From: Mesorhizobium australicum
Lineage (GTDB): Bacteria > Pseudomonadota > Alphaproteobacteria > Rhizobiales > Rhizobiaceae
Direction: 5' to 3'
DNA length: 64,000 nucleotides
NCBI RefSeq assembly: GCF_900177325.1
Contig: NZ_FXBL01000004.1
Location: 1,612,001 to 1,676,000, forward strand
Of this stretch, positions 37,499 to 48,628 are shown piece by piece; the stretch's first letter is position 1; every line of letters starts with the position of its first letter. The position numbers and the translations under genes were made by a program. The notes under the pieces were generated by a model. That model was given only the letters and a program-made list of their open reading frames with translations. It had not been told where the DNA came from and did not search any database.

Positions 37499-38806
37499 AT
37501 GACCAATGTCGCACTCACGGGCCTCGCGCGCGAACTCTCGCGCCGTGCGGATGAAGGCCGGCCTGTGCGCATCGGCGTCATCGGCTCAGGCGAGATGGGC
37601 ACCGACCTCGTCACGCAGTGCATGCTGATGAAGGGCGTCGAGCTCTCGGCCATGGCGACGCGCCGGCCGCATACCGCCAAGCACGCGATCGAACTCGCCT
37701 ATGGCGAGACGTCGAAATTCGCCGAGGCTGACACACAGTCCCGCGTCACCGCCGCGATCGAGCAGGGCCGCATCGCCGTCACCTCGATCGAGACGATGGT
37801 GACCAACCCGCTGATCGACGTGGTGGTCGACGCAACCGGCAAGCCGGGCGTAGCGGCCGACTTCAACCTCATTGCCATGGAGCACGGCAAGCATCTGGTG
37901 ATGATGAATGTCGAGGCGGACGTGACCATCGGCGTCTATCTCAAGAAGCAGGCCGAGCGGCTGGGCGTCGTCTACACGGTCGGCGCCGGCGACGAGCCGT
38001 CGTCCTGCATGGAGCTGATCGAGTTCGCCTCTGCGCTCGGCTACACGATCGTCTCGGCCGGCAAGGGCAAGAACAACCCGCTGAACCACGACGCGGTGCC
38101 CGACGACTACCGCGAGGAAGCCGAGCGCCGGAACATGAACCCGCGCATGCTGGTCGAGTTCGTCGACGGCTCCAAGACGATGGTGGAAATGTGCGCCATC
38201 GCCAACGCCACCGGGCTGGTGCCGGATGTTCCTGGTATGCATGGGCCGAAGGCCGGGCGCGACGAGCTGGCGAAGATCCTGATCCCGCGCGAGGACGGTG
38301 GGGTGCTGTCGAGGAAGGGCGTGGTCGACTATACGATCGGCAAGGGCGTGGCGCCCGGCGTCTTCGTGGTGGTGGAGGCGACGCATCCGCGCATCATCGA
38401 GCGCATGGACGACCTGCATGTCGGCACGGGGCCGTACTATTCCTTCCACCGGCCCTACCACCTGACGTCGCTGGAAGTGCCGCTGACCTGCGCGCGCACA
38501 GTGCTGTTCGGCAAGCCGGACATGGTGCCGCTCGACAGGCCGGTCGCCGAGGTCTGCGCCGTCGCCAAGCGCGACTTGAAGCCGGGCGAGCGGCTCGATT
38601 CGATCGGCGAGACGATGTACCGCTCCTGGACGATGACCGTGCCGGACGCGCGGGCGGCGGGGGCGATCCCCTGCGGCCTGCTGGAGGGCGGCAAGGTCAC
38701 CTCGCCGGTGCGCAAGGGCGAGCTGCTGACCACTGCCAATGCCGAGCCGGACCGCACGACGAAGCTTTACGCGATGCGGCAGAAGCAGGAGGCGATGATT
38801 GGGTAA
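37499..38806 (+). CDS. Predicted homoserine dehydrogenase-like oxidoreductase with C-terminal SAF domain (COG4091)
   Basis: The 435-residue product has an N-terminal NAD(P)-binding Rossmann fold (RIGVIGSGEMGTDLVTQ, about 24-40). The central region has VVVDATGKPGVAADFN, then GAGDEPSSCMELIEFA. A C-terminal SAF-like domain (about 335-420) includes DLKPGERLDSIGE. COG4091 members are annotated as homoserine dehydrogenase-like, but some act on sugar-derived intermediates, so the substrate is open. It lies under a FixK-type box shared with the DUF6455 gene. No other pathway gene adjoins it; downstream is an inverted-repeat element. Confidence 0.82.
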   Translation: MTNVALTGLARELSRRADEGRPVRIGVIGSGEMGTDLVTQCMLMKGVELSAMATRRPHTAKHAIELAYGETSKFAEADTQSRVTAAIEQGRIAVTSIETMVTNPLIDVVVDATGKPGVAADFNLIAMEHGKHLVMMNVEADVTIGVYLKKQAERLGVVYTVGAGDEPSSCMELIEFASALGYTIVSAGKGKNNPLNHDAVPDDYREEAERRNMNPRMLVEFVDGSKTMVEMCAIANATGLVPDVPGMHGPKAGRDELAKILIPREDGGVLSRKGVVDYTIGKGVAPGVFVVVEATHPRIIERMDDLHVGTGPYYSFHRPYHLTSLEVPLTCARTVLFGKPDMVPLDRPVAEVCAVAKRDLKPGERLDSIGETMYRSWTMTVPDARAAGAIPCGLLEGGKVTSPVRKGELLTTANAEPDRTTKLYAMRQKQEAMIG

Positions 38807-38832
38807 GGTTGGTGGGACGATTGTAGATTGAG

Positions 38833-38983
38833 GTCGTCATCCCGGCGGCCGCAGGCCAGCCGGGATCTATTCTTCTCTCCGGTTACCCGCCGAAAACGCC
38901 CGCATCCGTGGCAAGTTTGGCAGCGCCCTTTTCCCTACCGTCAATAGATCCCGGCTGACCTCCGGTCGCCGGGATGACGGAGG
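38833..38983. repeat. Inverted repeat element with 40-bp arms
   Basis: Arms at about 38833-38872 and 38942-38983 share GTCATCCCGGCG and GCCGGGATCTATT when one is reverse-complemented. Each arm is itself a hairpin (CATCCCGGC...GCCGGGAT). About 70 unrelated bases separate them. This resembles a mobile palindromic element seen in many alphaproteobacterial genomes. It sits in the 303-bp gap before the imelysin operon, whose remaining bases (38984-39109) hold the presumed promoter but no box I would defend. Confidence 0.8.
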
Positions 38984-39109
38984 AAGGGGCGCGCGACGGT
39001 CTTTATGCCTGAAACATGACTTTTCTTATCTAGTTAAATGGTGCAGTATCCGGGCGGTCGAAGCACCGGCGCGGGAAGCCGGCTTTGTCGTGTCCGAGGA
39101 AGAGATCTC

Positions 39110-40369
39110 ATGAAAATCAGCACCTTGCCCGCCGCGCTCTGCGCTCTTTTGGGTTTTTCGGTCTCCGCGCTCGCCGTGGAGCCTGCGGCCATCGTCAAGA
39201 CCTATTCCGACATCGCGCTTGCCGGTTATGAGGACAGCCTGACGACGGCGAAAGCGCTCGATGCCGCCGTGGATGCGCTGGTCGCCAAGCCGTCGGCCGA
39301 GACGCTGGACGCGGCGCGGAAAGCGTGGCTCGCGGCGCGGGTGCCCTACCAGCAGACCGAGGCGTTCCGCTTCGGCAATGCGATCGTCGACGAATGGGAA
39401 GGCCGCGTGAACGCCTGGCCGCTGGACGAGGGGCTGATCGACTATGTCGACGCCGGCTACGGCACCGAGTCGGATTCGAACCCGTTCTATGCGGCGAACG
39501 TGATCGCCAACACCAAGATCAGCGCCGGCGGCGACGAGGTCGACGCCTCGAAGATCACGCCGGAGGTGATCCAGTCTCTGCAGGAGATCGGCGGCTCGGA
39601 GGCGAACGTCGCCTCGGGCTATCACGCGATCGAATTCCTGCTCTGGGGACAGGATCTCAACGGCACAGGCGCCGGTGCGGGCAATCGCCCGGCGACCGAT
39701 TTCGACACCGCCAACTGCACCGGCGGCCATTGCGACCGCCGCGCCGAATATCTTAAGGCCGCGTCCGACCTGCTGGTCGCCGATCTCGAGGAAATGGTCG
39801 CCAACTGGAAGGAAGGCGGCGAGGCGCGCAAGACGGTCGAGGGCGATCCGACGGCCGGCCTGTCGGCGATCCTGACCGGTCTCGGCTCTCTATCCTATGG
39901 TGAGCTCGCCGGTGAGCGCATGAAACTCGGCCTCTTGCTGCACGATCCGGAGGAGGAACACGACTGCTTCTCCGACAACACGCACAACTCGCACTACAAC
40001 GACATCGTCGGCATCAACAATGTCTATCACGGCCGCTACAAGCGCGTTGACGGCTCGGTCGTGGAAGGTCCCAGCCTCGCAGCATTTGTGCGCGAGAAGG
40101 ATGCAGCGGTTGCGGACGAAATGGACGCAAAGCTCGCCGCCACGCTGAAGGCGGCCGAGGCGATGAAGGCGCGCGCCGAGACCAAGGAGGCCTACGACCA
40201 GATGATCGGCGAGGGCAATGCAGAGGGCAACGCGGCCGTGCAGGCCGTGATCGACGGCCTGGTGGCCCAGACCCGCTCGCTGGAGCGCGTCATTGCGTCG
40301 CTCTCGGTGGGTGACGTGACCATCGAAGGCTCCGACAGCCTCGACAATCCGAACGCCGTGTTCCAATAG
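39110..40369 (+). CDS. Imelysin-family periplasmic protein (IrpA-like)
   Basis: The 419-residue product has a signal peptide (1-22, ending ALA before VEPAAIV) and the family motif GxHxxE in SGYHAIEFLLWGQD (near residue 167-180). The repeat organisation is as in IrpA and the M75-like imelysins: two four-helix bundles. These proteins bind iron or heme in the periplasm or outer membrane; several are iron-regulated, but none is shown to be a peptidase in recent work. It heads an operon with a di-heme protein, a second imelysin and a DUF1513 protein. The start follows a GAGGAAGAG site. Confidence 0.9.
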   Translation: MKISTLPAALCALLGFSVSALAVEPAAIVKTYSDIALAGYEDSLTTAKALDAAVDALVAKPSAETLDAARKAWLAARVPYQQTEAFRFGNAIVDEWEGRVNAWPLDEGLIDYVDAGYGTESDSNPFYAANVIANTKISAGGDEVDASKITPEVIQSLQEIGGSEANVASGYHAIEFLLWGQDLNGTGAGAGNRPATDFDTANCTGGHCDRRAEYLKAASDLLVADLEEMVANWKEGGEARKTVEGDPTAGLSAILTGLGSLSYGELAGERMKLGLLLHDPEEEHDCFSDNTHNSHYNDIVGINNVYHGRYKRVDGSVVEGPSLAAFVREKDAAVADEMDAKLAATLKAAEAMKARAETKEAYDQMIGEGNAEGNAAVQAVIDGLVAQTRSLERVIASLSVGDVTIEGSDSLDNPNAVFQ

Positions 40370-40379
40370 GAGCTGCCCG

Positions 40380-40403
40380 CCAGCCCCGTTGCGGGCCGGC
40401 TGG
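40380..40403 (+). repeat. Intercistronic stem-loop after the first imelysin gene
   Basis: CCAGCC (40380-40385) pairs with GGCTGG (40398-40403), with a shorter CCG/CGG helix inside. No T-run follows. It lies in the 41-bp gap and may stabilise the 5' message, as in other operons with an abundant periplasmic first product. Confidence 0.45.
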
Positions 40404-40410
40404 TCAGGTC

Positions 40411-41903
<1,493 letters not shown>

Positions 41904-41904
<1 letters not shown>

Positions 41905-42953
41905 TGCGGAACCTGCTGGTCGCGCTTGCGCTGATCGCCTGTGTCGCCCCGGCTGCGGCGGACGGCGTGGGCGGGCAGGTGCTCGATGGCTTCGTCGCGC
42001 CGTCGCTCGCGGATTTCACGCGCTCGACGGGGGAGTTGGCATCGTCCGTCACGGCGCTGTGCGAAATGCCCTCCGACGCCGCGCTGACAGACTCGCAGGC
42101 GGCCTTCGCGGCTGCGATGGAGGACTGGGGCCATGTCTCCATCCTGCGCTTCGGGCCGCTCGCGGCCGACGGGCGCTTCGAGAAGCTGTTCTTCTGGCCG
42201 GACGCGCGCAGCATCGGGCAGAAGCAGGTGCAGGGGCTGCTGGCATCCGGCGATGCGGGAGAGATCGCTTCCGGGATGAGCGGGAAGAGTGCGGCGCTGC
42301 AAGGCTTTCCCGCACTGGAATTCGCGTTGCACGGCACCGGGTCGGAGAAGCTCGCGGCGGGCGATCCGTGGCGCTGCTCGGTCGCAGCGGCGATTTCGTC
42401 GAACATCGCCTCGATCGCGGCGTCGGTTGCCGGGGAATGGGCCGAAGGAACGCCCTTCGCCGCGTCGTTCTCGGCGCCTGCCGAGGGCAAGGAGCCCTAC
42501 CGGAACGAGGCGGAAGTGCAGGGCGAGATCGTCAAGGCGCTCGCCACCGCGCTGCAGTTCATCCGCTCCGCCGAACTGTCTCCGCCGCTGGGCGAGGAGC
42601 CGGCCAAGGCCAATGGCCGCCGGGCGCCGATGTGGCGCAGCGACCTGACCGCGTCGCTGATTGCCGCGCAGGTGGACGGCGTGCGCCGGTTGCTTGCCGT
42701 GGCCGGCTATGAGCAGTCGCTGCCTCAGGACAGCCGCTACGTGGCTGCGTCGATTCGCTTCGAACTCGACAATGCGATCCGCACGCTGGGCCTGGTCAAT
42801 GGGCCGGCCGAACAGGCGTTCGGCACCGAGCCGGACCGTGGCCGCTTCGCCTTTGCCGAACTCGCGCTCCACCACGCCGGCGAACTGGTCAATCGTGACC
42901 TTGCCGCCGCACTCGGCCTGACCATGGGGTTCAACGCGCTCGATGGAGATTGA
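41904..42953 (+). CDS. Second imelysin-family protein, GxHxxE motif altered
   Basis: The 349-residue product has a signal peptide (1-19, ending AAA before DGVGGQV) and aligns with imelysins from ATDFTRSTGEL-like helices onward. The family motif that should read GxHxxE is GFPALEFALHG here (about residue 135-145), with Pro in place of the His. The Glu is kept. If the His is a ligand for iron, this protein may bind differently or act as a partner to the first imelysin. The start ATG overlaps the DUF1111 stop; the gene overlaps the DUF1513 gene by 11 bp. Confidence 0.87.
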
Positions 42954-44031
42954 CCGCCGCACCTTCCTGACGCTTCTCGGCGCCGCGGCCGTGGCGCCTT
43001 CGGGAGCGCTTGCATCGGAGGAGGAACTCTACCTCGCGGCGCGGGCGAGGGGAGGCCAGCACGAGGTGGCCGTGCTCGATGCGCGCGGAGTCGACCGGCT
43101 CGTGCTGCCGATCGAGGATCGCGGCCATTCCTTTGCCATTGACCATATGCGCCGCACGGCGGTTGCCTTCGCGCGTGCGCCGGGGCGCTATGCGGTCGCC
43201 TTCGACATCGGCGGCAAGGCCGTGCCGCAGCCGCTGGTGGCGGCCGAGGGCCGGCACTTCTTCGGCCACGGCATCTTCTCGCCGGACGGACGGCTGATGT
43301 TCGCCTCGGAGAACGACTACGAGGCCGGCAGGGGCGTGACCGGCATCTACGACGTCGGCAAGGGCTTTGCGCGCCTCGGCGAGTTCGACTGCGGCGGCAT
43401 CGGCCCGCACGACGTGGTGCTGATGCCGGACGGCAAGACCGCCTGCGTCGCCAATGGCGGCATCCTCACCCATCCCGACTACGACAAGCTGAAGCTCAAC
43501 ATCGACACGATGGCGCCGAGCCTCGCCTATCTCGACATGGCGAGCGGCGACATCGTCGAGCAGGTGGCGCTGCCGAAGGAACTGCACAAGCTGTCGATCC
43601 GCCATCTGATCGTTGACGTCCACGGCGCGGTCTGGTTCGGCTGCCAGTACGAGGGCGACACGGGGGACCGTCCGCCGCTGGTCGGCCGCCACAGGCGCGG
43701 ACGCGAGCCGGAACTGTTTCCCGGGCCGCCAGACCTGCTGCGGCGCATGGACAATTACATCGGCTCCGTCTCGGTGGACGCCTCCGGTGAGGTGGTGGCG
43801 ACGTCCTCGCCGCTCGGCGGCCTCGTCGCCTTCTGGGACGCCACGACCGGCCGCTATCTCGGCGAGCAGAGCATGGCCGATGTCTGCGGCGTGGCGCCGC
43901 TCAAGCCCGGCCATGTGCTGGCGACCACCGGTCGCGGGGCCGTCGACGACATGTCGCCCTCGGCACGCGCGGCGATCCTGGAAGAGTCCGCGGCGAATCC
44001 GGCCTGGGACAACCACCTGCGGCGGGTGTGA
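42943..44031 (+). CDS. DUF1513 family exported protein, predicted beta-propeller
   Basis: The 362-residue protein starts with a twin-arginine-like signal (DRRTFLTLLGAAA, near 4-16). The body looks like a WD/NHL-type propeller with repeated HGIFSPDGRLMFASEND, HDVVLMPDGKTACVANGG and YIGSVSVDASGEVVATSSP blocks. DUF1513 genes usually follow imelysin and DUF1111 genes, so it is the fourth component of that system. A folded, possibly cofactor-bearing protein exported by Tat is expected. The reaction is unknown. The stop lies 4 bp from the convergent proC stop. Confidence 0.85.
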   Translation: MEIDRRTFLTLLGAAAVAPSGALASEEELYLAARARGGQHEVAVLDARGVDRLVLPIEDRGHSFAIDHMRRTAVAFARAPGRYAVAFDIGGKAVPQPLVAAEGRHFFGHGIFSPDGRLMFASENDYEAGRGVTGIYDVGKGFARLGEFDCGGIGPHDVVLMPDGKTACVANGGILTHPDYDKLKLNIDTMAPSLAYLDMASGDIVEQVALPKELHKLSIRHLIVDVHGAVWFGCQYEGDTGDRPPLVGRHRRGREPELFPGPPDLLRRMDNYIGSVSVDASGEVVATSSPLGGLVAFWDATTGRYLGEQSMADVCGVAPLKPGHVLATTGRGAVDDMSPSARAAILEESAANPAWDNHLRRV

Positions 44032-44035
44032 GCCC

Positions 44036-44848
44036 TTACCCCAGCTCCGCCCCGCGCCTGCGTGCGGCGTCAACCGCTTGCGTCAGCAGCGTCTTCAGCC
44101 GGTCGTCGCCCATCAGCACCGACAGCGCCGCCGCGGTCGTGCCGTTCGGGCTCGTCACCTGTTCGCGCAGGCGGGTGGGTGTCTCGCTGCTCTCCTTCGA
44201 AAGGCAAGCCGCGCCGTAGACGGTCTGCATGGCGAGCAGCTTCGCGGTATCGGCAGGCAGGCCGGCAGCCTCGCCGGCGGCGGTGAGGCATTCGATGAAA
44301 TGGAAGATGTAGGCGGGACCGGAGCCCGATACGGCGGTCACTGCATCCATCAGGCTCTCGTCGTTGATCCTCGCCACCTCGCCCGACACGGACAGGAGGT
44401 CGGCGACGAACGCGCTCGCCTCGTTGGTTACGTTCGGGTTGGCGAAGGTGACCATCATGCCCTTGCCGATCGCCGCCGGTGTGTTGGGCATGCAGCGCAC
44501 GATTGCCGCGCCGGCGCCCAGGATTTCCTCGAACACGGCGATCCGCGTGCCTGCTGCGATGCTAAGATAGGTCGCGCCCATGCCGGCGAAGTGTCGATAG
44601 GCGGGGACGACGTCGCGCATCACCTGCGGCTTGACGGCGAAGATCACCAGCGTCGGCGCGGTCTCCTTGGGCATTTCCGCCGGATCGGCGCCGGTCAGGG
44701 CTCCGAGCTCCGCCGCGCGCGTTCTAAGCGTCGCGTTCGGCTCGACCACGAAGACCTCGTGCGGCTTGAGTTTGCCCGATGTCAGCCAGCCCGACAGCAT
44801 GGCGTGGCCCATATTGCCGCAGCCGACGAGAACAACCAGAACCGACAT
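44036..44848 (-). CDS. proC: Pyrroline-5-carboxylate reductase
   Basis: ProC makes proline from pyrroline-5-carboxylate with NADPH. The 270-residue length is usual. The N-terminal Rossmann motif is VGCGNMGHAML (8-18), the VFAVKPQVM segment is near 68, and the C-terminal dimerisation domain contains MPNTPAAIGKGM, AVSGSGPAYIFHFIE and LREQVTSPNGTTAAAL. A GGAGG ribosome site supports the start. It lies 71 bp after the O-antigen ligase-like gene on the same strand, with a small hairpin (44858-44878) between. Confidence 0.96.
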   Translation of the reverse strand: MSVLVVLVGCGNMGHAMLSGWLTSGKLKPHEVFVVEPNATLRTRAAELGALTGADPAEMPKETAPTLVIFAVKPQVMRDVVPAYRHFAGMGATYLSIAAGTRIAVFEEILGAGAAIVRCMPNTPAAIGKGMMVTFANPNVTNEASAFVADLLSVSGEVARINDESLMDAVTAVSGSGPAYIFHFIECLTAAGEAAGLPADTAKLLAMQTVYGAACLSKESSETPTRLREQVTSPNGTTAAALSVLMGDDRLKTLLTQAVDAARRRGAELG

Positions 44849-44919
44849 GTCGCGCCTCCATTCCTGTCAGGGGAATGGACCGGGTCGCCGATCGTTGCAA
44901 GGGGTAGTGAAACTGTCTC

Positions 44920-46239
44920 TCAGTCCGGAATGCGGGTGGGCACCGGGTGGCGCGCGACGAGCCTCAGTCCGAGCGTCGCCATGACGAAGAAGAGCCAGAC
45001 GGGGTCGGCGCGGCGGAAGAAGAAAGATTCGAGGAAGGCGTTGAGCGCGGTGAACAAAAGCATCATCATGAACATGTCCGCCAGGAGCACATTCTCCCGC
45101 CGCGGTCCGGAGCGCAGGTAGTCGGACAGCGGGACGACGAGGAAGGCGATGACGGCGGCGATGAGCGCGGGCACGCCCATGATCACGGCGATGTCGAGAT
45201 AGCCGTTGTGGCCGTGCACGATGCCGCGGATGTCCCAGTCGCGGTCGAAGGGCTGGTCCATCGTGAAGACGAACATCGTGCCCCAGAAGCTCTCGAAGCC
45301 GTAGCCGGTCCACGGCCGCTTCGCGATCATCTCGCCGGAGAACTCCCACAGCGCGGTGCGCCCGGTATAGGTCATGCCCGGAAAATACTCGGCCGCGAGA
45401 TGCTTCAGCGGCGCGATGAAGACGATACCGAGCGTGCCGAGCGCCGTGCCGACGATGGCGAGCGCGAAGATCAGCGGCACCAGCCGCCTCAGGCCGATGA
45501 TGCCCGGCAGCATGACAAGCAGGATCGCCATCGGCACCAGGCCGGCGGTGGTCTTCGATCCGGTATTGGCCATGAACAACATCGCGCCGGCAAACAGCAG
45601 CGCCCCGATCCATCGCCAGCCGCGCCGCCACAGATAGAGGCCCATGAAGGACAGGCAGGCCATAACTGGGCCGGCGATGTTCTTGTGGCTGAATGAACCG
45701 CGCCAGAAGCCCGCATGCTGCGGCTCCAGCGAATCCGCGCTGTGGATCGCCTCGCCCGGAAAGGCGATCAGGCCGAAATAGCAGAGGCCGACGGTCACGA
45801 GCCCGGCGAAGGCGAAGATCGTCGACAGGGAATCCGCGTCGCGCGGGACGGTGAGCACAGCGGCGATGGTGAGGATGCCGACGAGCGTGAAGATCGCGGC
45901 CCGCAAGGCCGAGGGCGGGTCCGTCGCATGCATCACGGAAAGGGCGAGAAAGCCGAGCACGATCAGCCACCAGGGGCTGATGAGCGACATAAGCACGCGA
46001 CGATCGACGAAGCAGGCGAGCGAGAAGATGGCGAGCGCGCCCAGCGAGCCGAAGCCGAGCTGGTTGACGATGTCGCCGCCTTCCTGAACGCCGGGAGCGG
46101 GCGCCGGCTGGAACGGCTTGAAGGAGACGATGACGACCGTCAGCATCACCGACGCGAGAATCGTGCCGATGCGCCGCGCCGTGAAGGCGTCGGCAATGCG
46201 GTCCCAGTCAATTCTTCTCGGGAGTGCGGTACTGTTCAT
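44920..46239 (-). CDS. O-antigen ligase/polymerase family (Wzy-like) membrane protein
   Basis: The product has about 439 residues and roughly 11-12 membrane helices. The signature region of the O-antigen ligase/Wzy family (Wzy_C) is seen: a large periplasmic loop beginning TGRTALWEFSGEMIAKRPWTGYGFE and carrying HGHNGYLDIAVIMGVPALI. It would polymerise repeat units or attach the polymer on the periplasmic side. The start at MNSTALPRR (46239) was chosen; it lies inside the end of the upstream glycosyltransferase gene, and a second ATG two codons earlier is possible. Confidence 0.85.
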   Translation of the reverse strand: MNSTALPRRIDWDRIADAFTARRIGTILASVMLTVVIVSFKPFQPAPAPGVQEGGDIVNQLGFGSLGALAIFSLACFVDRRVLMSLISPWWLIVLGFLALSVMHATDPPSALRAAIFTLVGILTIAAVLTVPRDADSLSTIFAFAGLVTVGLCYFGLIAFPGEAIHSADSLEPQHAGFWRGSFSHKNIAGPVMACLSFMGLYLWRRGWRWIGALLFAGAMLFMANTGSKTTAGLVPMAILLVMLPGIIGLRRLVPLIFALAIVGTALGTLGIVFIAPLKHLAAEYFPGMTYTGRTALWEFSGEMIAKRPWTGYGFESFWGTMFVFTMDQPFDRDWDIRGIVHGHNGYLDIAVIMGVPALIAAVIAFLVVPLSDYLRSGPRRENVLLADMFMMMLLFTALNAFLESFFFRRADPVWLFFVMATLGLRLVARHPVPTRIPD

Positions 46240-47278
46240 TGGCATAGCCGAATTCGGCGCCGATCCGGCCGAGTGCCACGTAGATCGGATAGAGGGCGAT
46301 CGATGCCGAGCCGGTGCTGGCGTAGCGCGCCGCGGCCCTGAGCGGCGACGCACCGAGCAGCGCCAGGCTTCGAGCGGCCACCTTGGCCCTGCCGAACGGG
46401 TCCGCGGCGCGCTTGCGCTTCTCGACCAGGGTCGAGATCACGCCGTTGCGCAGCGCGCGTGCCCGAATCCAGTCTGCTTCGACGCGCCGCTCGGGCACCG
46501 CTTCGTAGACCGGCGCTTCCGCGCACCAGCCGAGTCGGAAGCCGGCAGCCGCCGAGCGCGAGAGGAAGTCGCTGTCGCCGCCACCCATGAAGTTGAACGC
46601 GAGTTCGAGAAAGGGCGAGCCCATCTTCTCCAGTACGTGGCGCCCGATCAGGAGATTGCCGGACGAATAGAGCGCCGGCACGAGGCCGCTCGTCTTGTAG
46701 GGCGTCGAGAAGACCGGGTGGCTCTCCCAGTGCTGGTGCGCCGGATTGTCGAACACGGGCAGCTGCGGCCCGCCGACGATGTCGGCCGGCAGCGTCTCCG
46801 CCGCCCGGCACATCCGCTCCAGCCAGTCGGGATCGGCGATCTCGTCGTCGTCGATGACGAGGAGGTGCCGGAACGTCGGGAACTGGATCAGCGCCGTCAG
46901 CCAGCCGGCATTGTAGGCGCTGCAATTGCCGCGCTCATGCGCGATGATCAAGAGGCCGGGGATGCGCCCGCTCTCGAACCAGGGACCCGCCGCCGTCACG
47001 CCCTCGCGGCCCTCGGCGTCGTTCTCCATCACGATGACCGCAAAGCGGCGCTGCGTGCGCTGCCGCTCCAGCGAGGCGAGCGTCTCCAGCACCTGTTTGG
47101 GGCGGCGGAAGGTCGGCATCGTCACGACCACGTCCACGGCCTGCGCATCGAGGCCGGGAGAGCGCGCGATCAGCGAGATCGGCGGGTCGGAAGGGCGGGG
47201 GTTCATGTCGGCGCAATGCGTCCGTTTGAAAACCGTTTTGGTATCGCAGAGCGCCATTAAGGAGCCGTAAAGAGACAC
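46208..47278 (-). CDS. Glycosyltransferase family 2
   Basis: The protein has a GT-A fold: VVVTMPTFRRPKQVLETLASL at the start of the domain, then IVMENDA, GNCSAYNAGW, the metal-binding DDDEIADPDWLERM (Asp-rich DxD), and GGGDSDFLSRSAAAGFRLGW near the acceptor region. It transfers a sugar to a growing repeat unit, probably in the cytoplasm. The start is not clear: GTG 47278, ATG 47257 and ATG 47206 are possible and none has a good ribosome site. The 3' end overlaps the Wzy-like gene. The divergent gap (47279-47452) is AT-richer and must hold two promoters. Confidence 0.88.
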   Translation of the reverse strand: MSLYGSLMALCDTKTVFKRTHCADMNPRPSDPPISLIARSPGLDAQAVDVVVTMPTFRRPKQVLETLASLERQRTQRRFAVIVMENDAEGREGVTAAGPWFESGRIPGLLIIAHERGNCSAYNAGWLTALIQFPTFRHLLVIDDDEIADPDWLERMCRAAETLPADIVGGPQLPVFDNPAHQHWESHPVFSTPYKTSGLVPALYSSGNLLIGRHVLEKMGSPFLELAFNFMGGGDSDFLSRSAAAGFRLGWCAEAPVYEAVPERRVEADWIRARALRNGVISTLVEKRKRAADPFGRAKVAARSLALLGASPLRAAARYASTGSASIALYPIYVALGRIGAEFGYANEQYRTPEKN

Positions 47279-47452
47279 TCTACCCAGGCGGATGCATAAG
47301 ACGCTATCTAGGCAATTAAAGGGCCATTAAGCACCTTTTGTATTCGAAACCGGAACACAGGCCTTTTCCGCGCGGGAAACATATTTAGCCTCACCCGCTT
47401 AACCCCTGTTTCGGCCTCTTCTGCTAACGCCTCGTGGCAACAGGAAGCCGCA

Positions 47453-48628
47453 ATGCATCTGGTATTCGCCACCTCAATCGTCCCGTCCGGAACCGCCACG
47501 ACAGGCTATGAGATCGCCAATGCCGCGATCGTCGACGCGCTGCGGCGGGCGGGGGTCAAGGTCACGGTGCTGGGCTTCATCTGGCCGGGCGCGGCGCCGT
47601 CCGACCCCGAGCATACGATTGTCCTTGGCGAGGTCGACGTCCGGACGGATAATGCGTCGGGTCTGCAGAAGGCAAGCTGGCTGCTCAGAGCAATGTCGAC
47701 GGGCCTTACATTCTCCTCGGTGAAGCTGCGTGCGGCGACGCCCGACCAGGTCCGCGCGGCGCTTGCCTCGATCGGACCCTACGACGGCTATGTGCTCAAT
47801 GCCGCCCAGTTCGCCGGCGCCTTCGAGGACGTGTTCCGCGACCGGCCGGCGATCTTCGTGGCGCATAATGTCGAATACCGTTCGGCCGAGGAGAACGCGG
47901 CCGCTGCGCGCGGGCTGATGCAGAGGGTGCTTTATACGCGCGAGGCCGGCCTGCTGCGCGGCATCGAGCGCAGGCTGTGCGACCGCGCCGATTTCGTCTG
48001 GACGCTGGCCGAGGACGACCGGCCGCTGCTCGGCATCGATCGTGACGACCGTTCGTCCGCGCTGCCGCTGGTGACGCGGCTCGATCCGCCGCCGCCGCCC
48101 GGTCCGCGTGAGACGACCTGCGACGCGGCGCTGATCGGCACCTGGACATGGCAGCCGAACCGTATCGGCCTCGAATGGTTCCTGGGCGAGGTGGTGCCTC
48201 ACCTTCCGGCTGATTTCACCGTCCGGATTGCCGGCAAGACGCCGTCCGACCTCGCAAGCGCACATCCTGGCGTGAGGTTCGTCGGCTTCGTGCCGGATGC
48301 GACCGAGTTCGTGCGCTCCGCCCGCGTGATCCCGCTCGCCAGCCGCGCCGGAACCGGCGTCCAGCTCAAGACGATCGAGACATTCGAATTGGGCCTGCCC
48401 TCGGTCGCGACGTCGCGGTCGCTGCGCGGCATCGCCAACGTGCCGGACAATTGCATGATCGCCGACGATCCGGTTGAGTTCGCTCGTGCCCTGGTCGATG
48501 CGGCGCGCAATCCCGGGCCGGACGCCGATGGCCGCGCGTTCCACGCCGCGCAGCGCGCCGCGCTCGATCGCGAGATCGCGCGCGGCCTCGCCCGGATCGC
48601 CGACGCCGGACACGAGGCCGCGGCATGA
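47453..48628 (+). CDS. Glycosyltransferase family 4/1 (GT-B fold)
   Basis: The 391-residue product has the N-terminal pattern FATSIVPSGTATTGYEIANAAIVDALRRAGVKVTVLGF and a C-terminal Rossmann half with IGTWTWQPNRIGLEWFLGEVVPHL, VRFVGFVPD and PLASRAGTGVQLKTIETFELGLP. The last is the donor-binding region with the GT4-type conserved Glu. It would act on a lipid-linked acceptor. The gene heads a plus-strand run of three polysaccharide genes and overlaps the next by 4 bases (ATGA). Confidence 0.88.
   Translation: MHLVFATSIVPSGTATTGYEIANAAIVDALRRAGVKVTVLGFIWPGAAPSDPEHTIVLGEVDVRTDNASGLQKASWLLRAMSTGLTFSSVKLRAATPDQVRAALASIGPYDGYVLNAAQFAGAFEDVFRDRPAIFVAHNVEYRSAEENAAAARGLMQRVLYTREAGLLRGIERRLCDRADFVWTLAEDDRPLLGIDRDDRSSALPLVTRLDPPPPPGPRETTCDAALIGTWTWQPNRIGLEWFLGEVVPHLPADFTVRIAGKTPSDLASAHPGVRFVGFVPDATEFVRSARVIPLASRAGTGVQLKTIETFELGLPSVATSRSLRGIANVPDNCMIADDPVEFARALVDAARNPGPDADGRAFHAAQRAALDREIARGLARIADAGHEAAA

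Noticed and set aside
39000..39060. Possible Irr or RirA iron box before the imelysin operon.
   Set aside because: I compared the AT-rich stretch with the known consensus forms, and matches were no better than 4 of 7 per half-site.
44858..44878. CCATTCC/GGAATGG hairpin between the Wzy-like gene and proC.
   Set aside because: It has a 7-bp stem with no T-run; it may be structure, but not enough to call a terminator.
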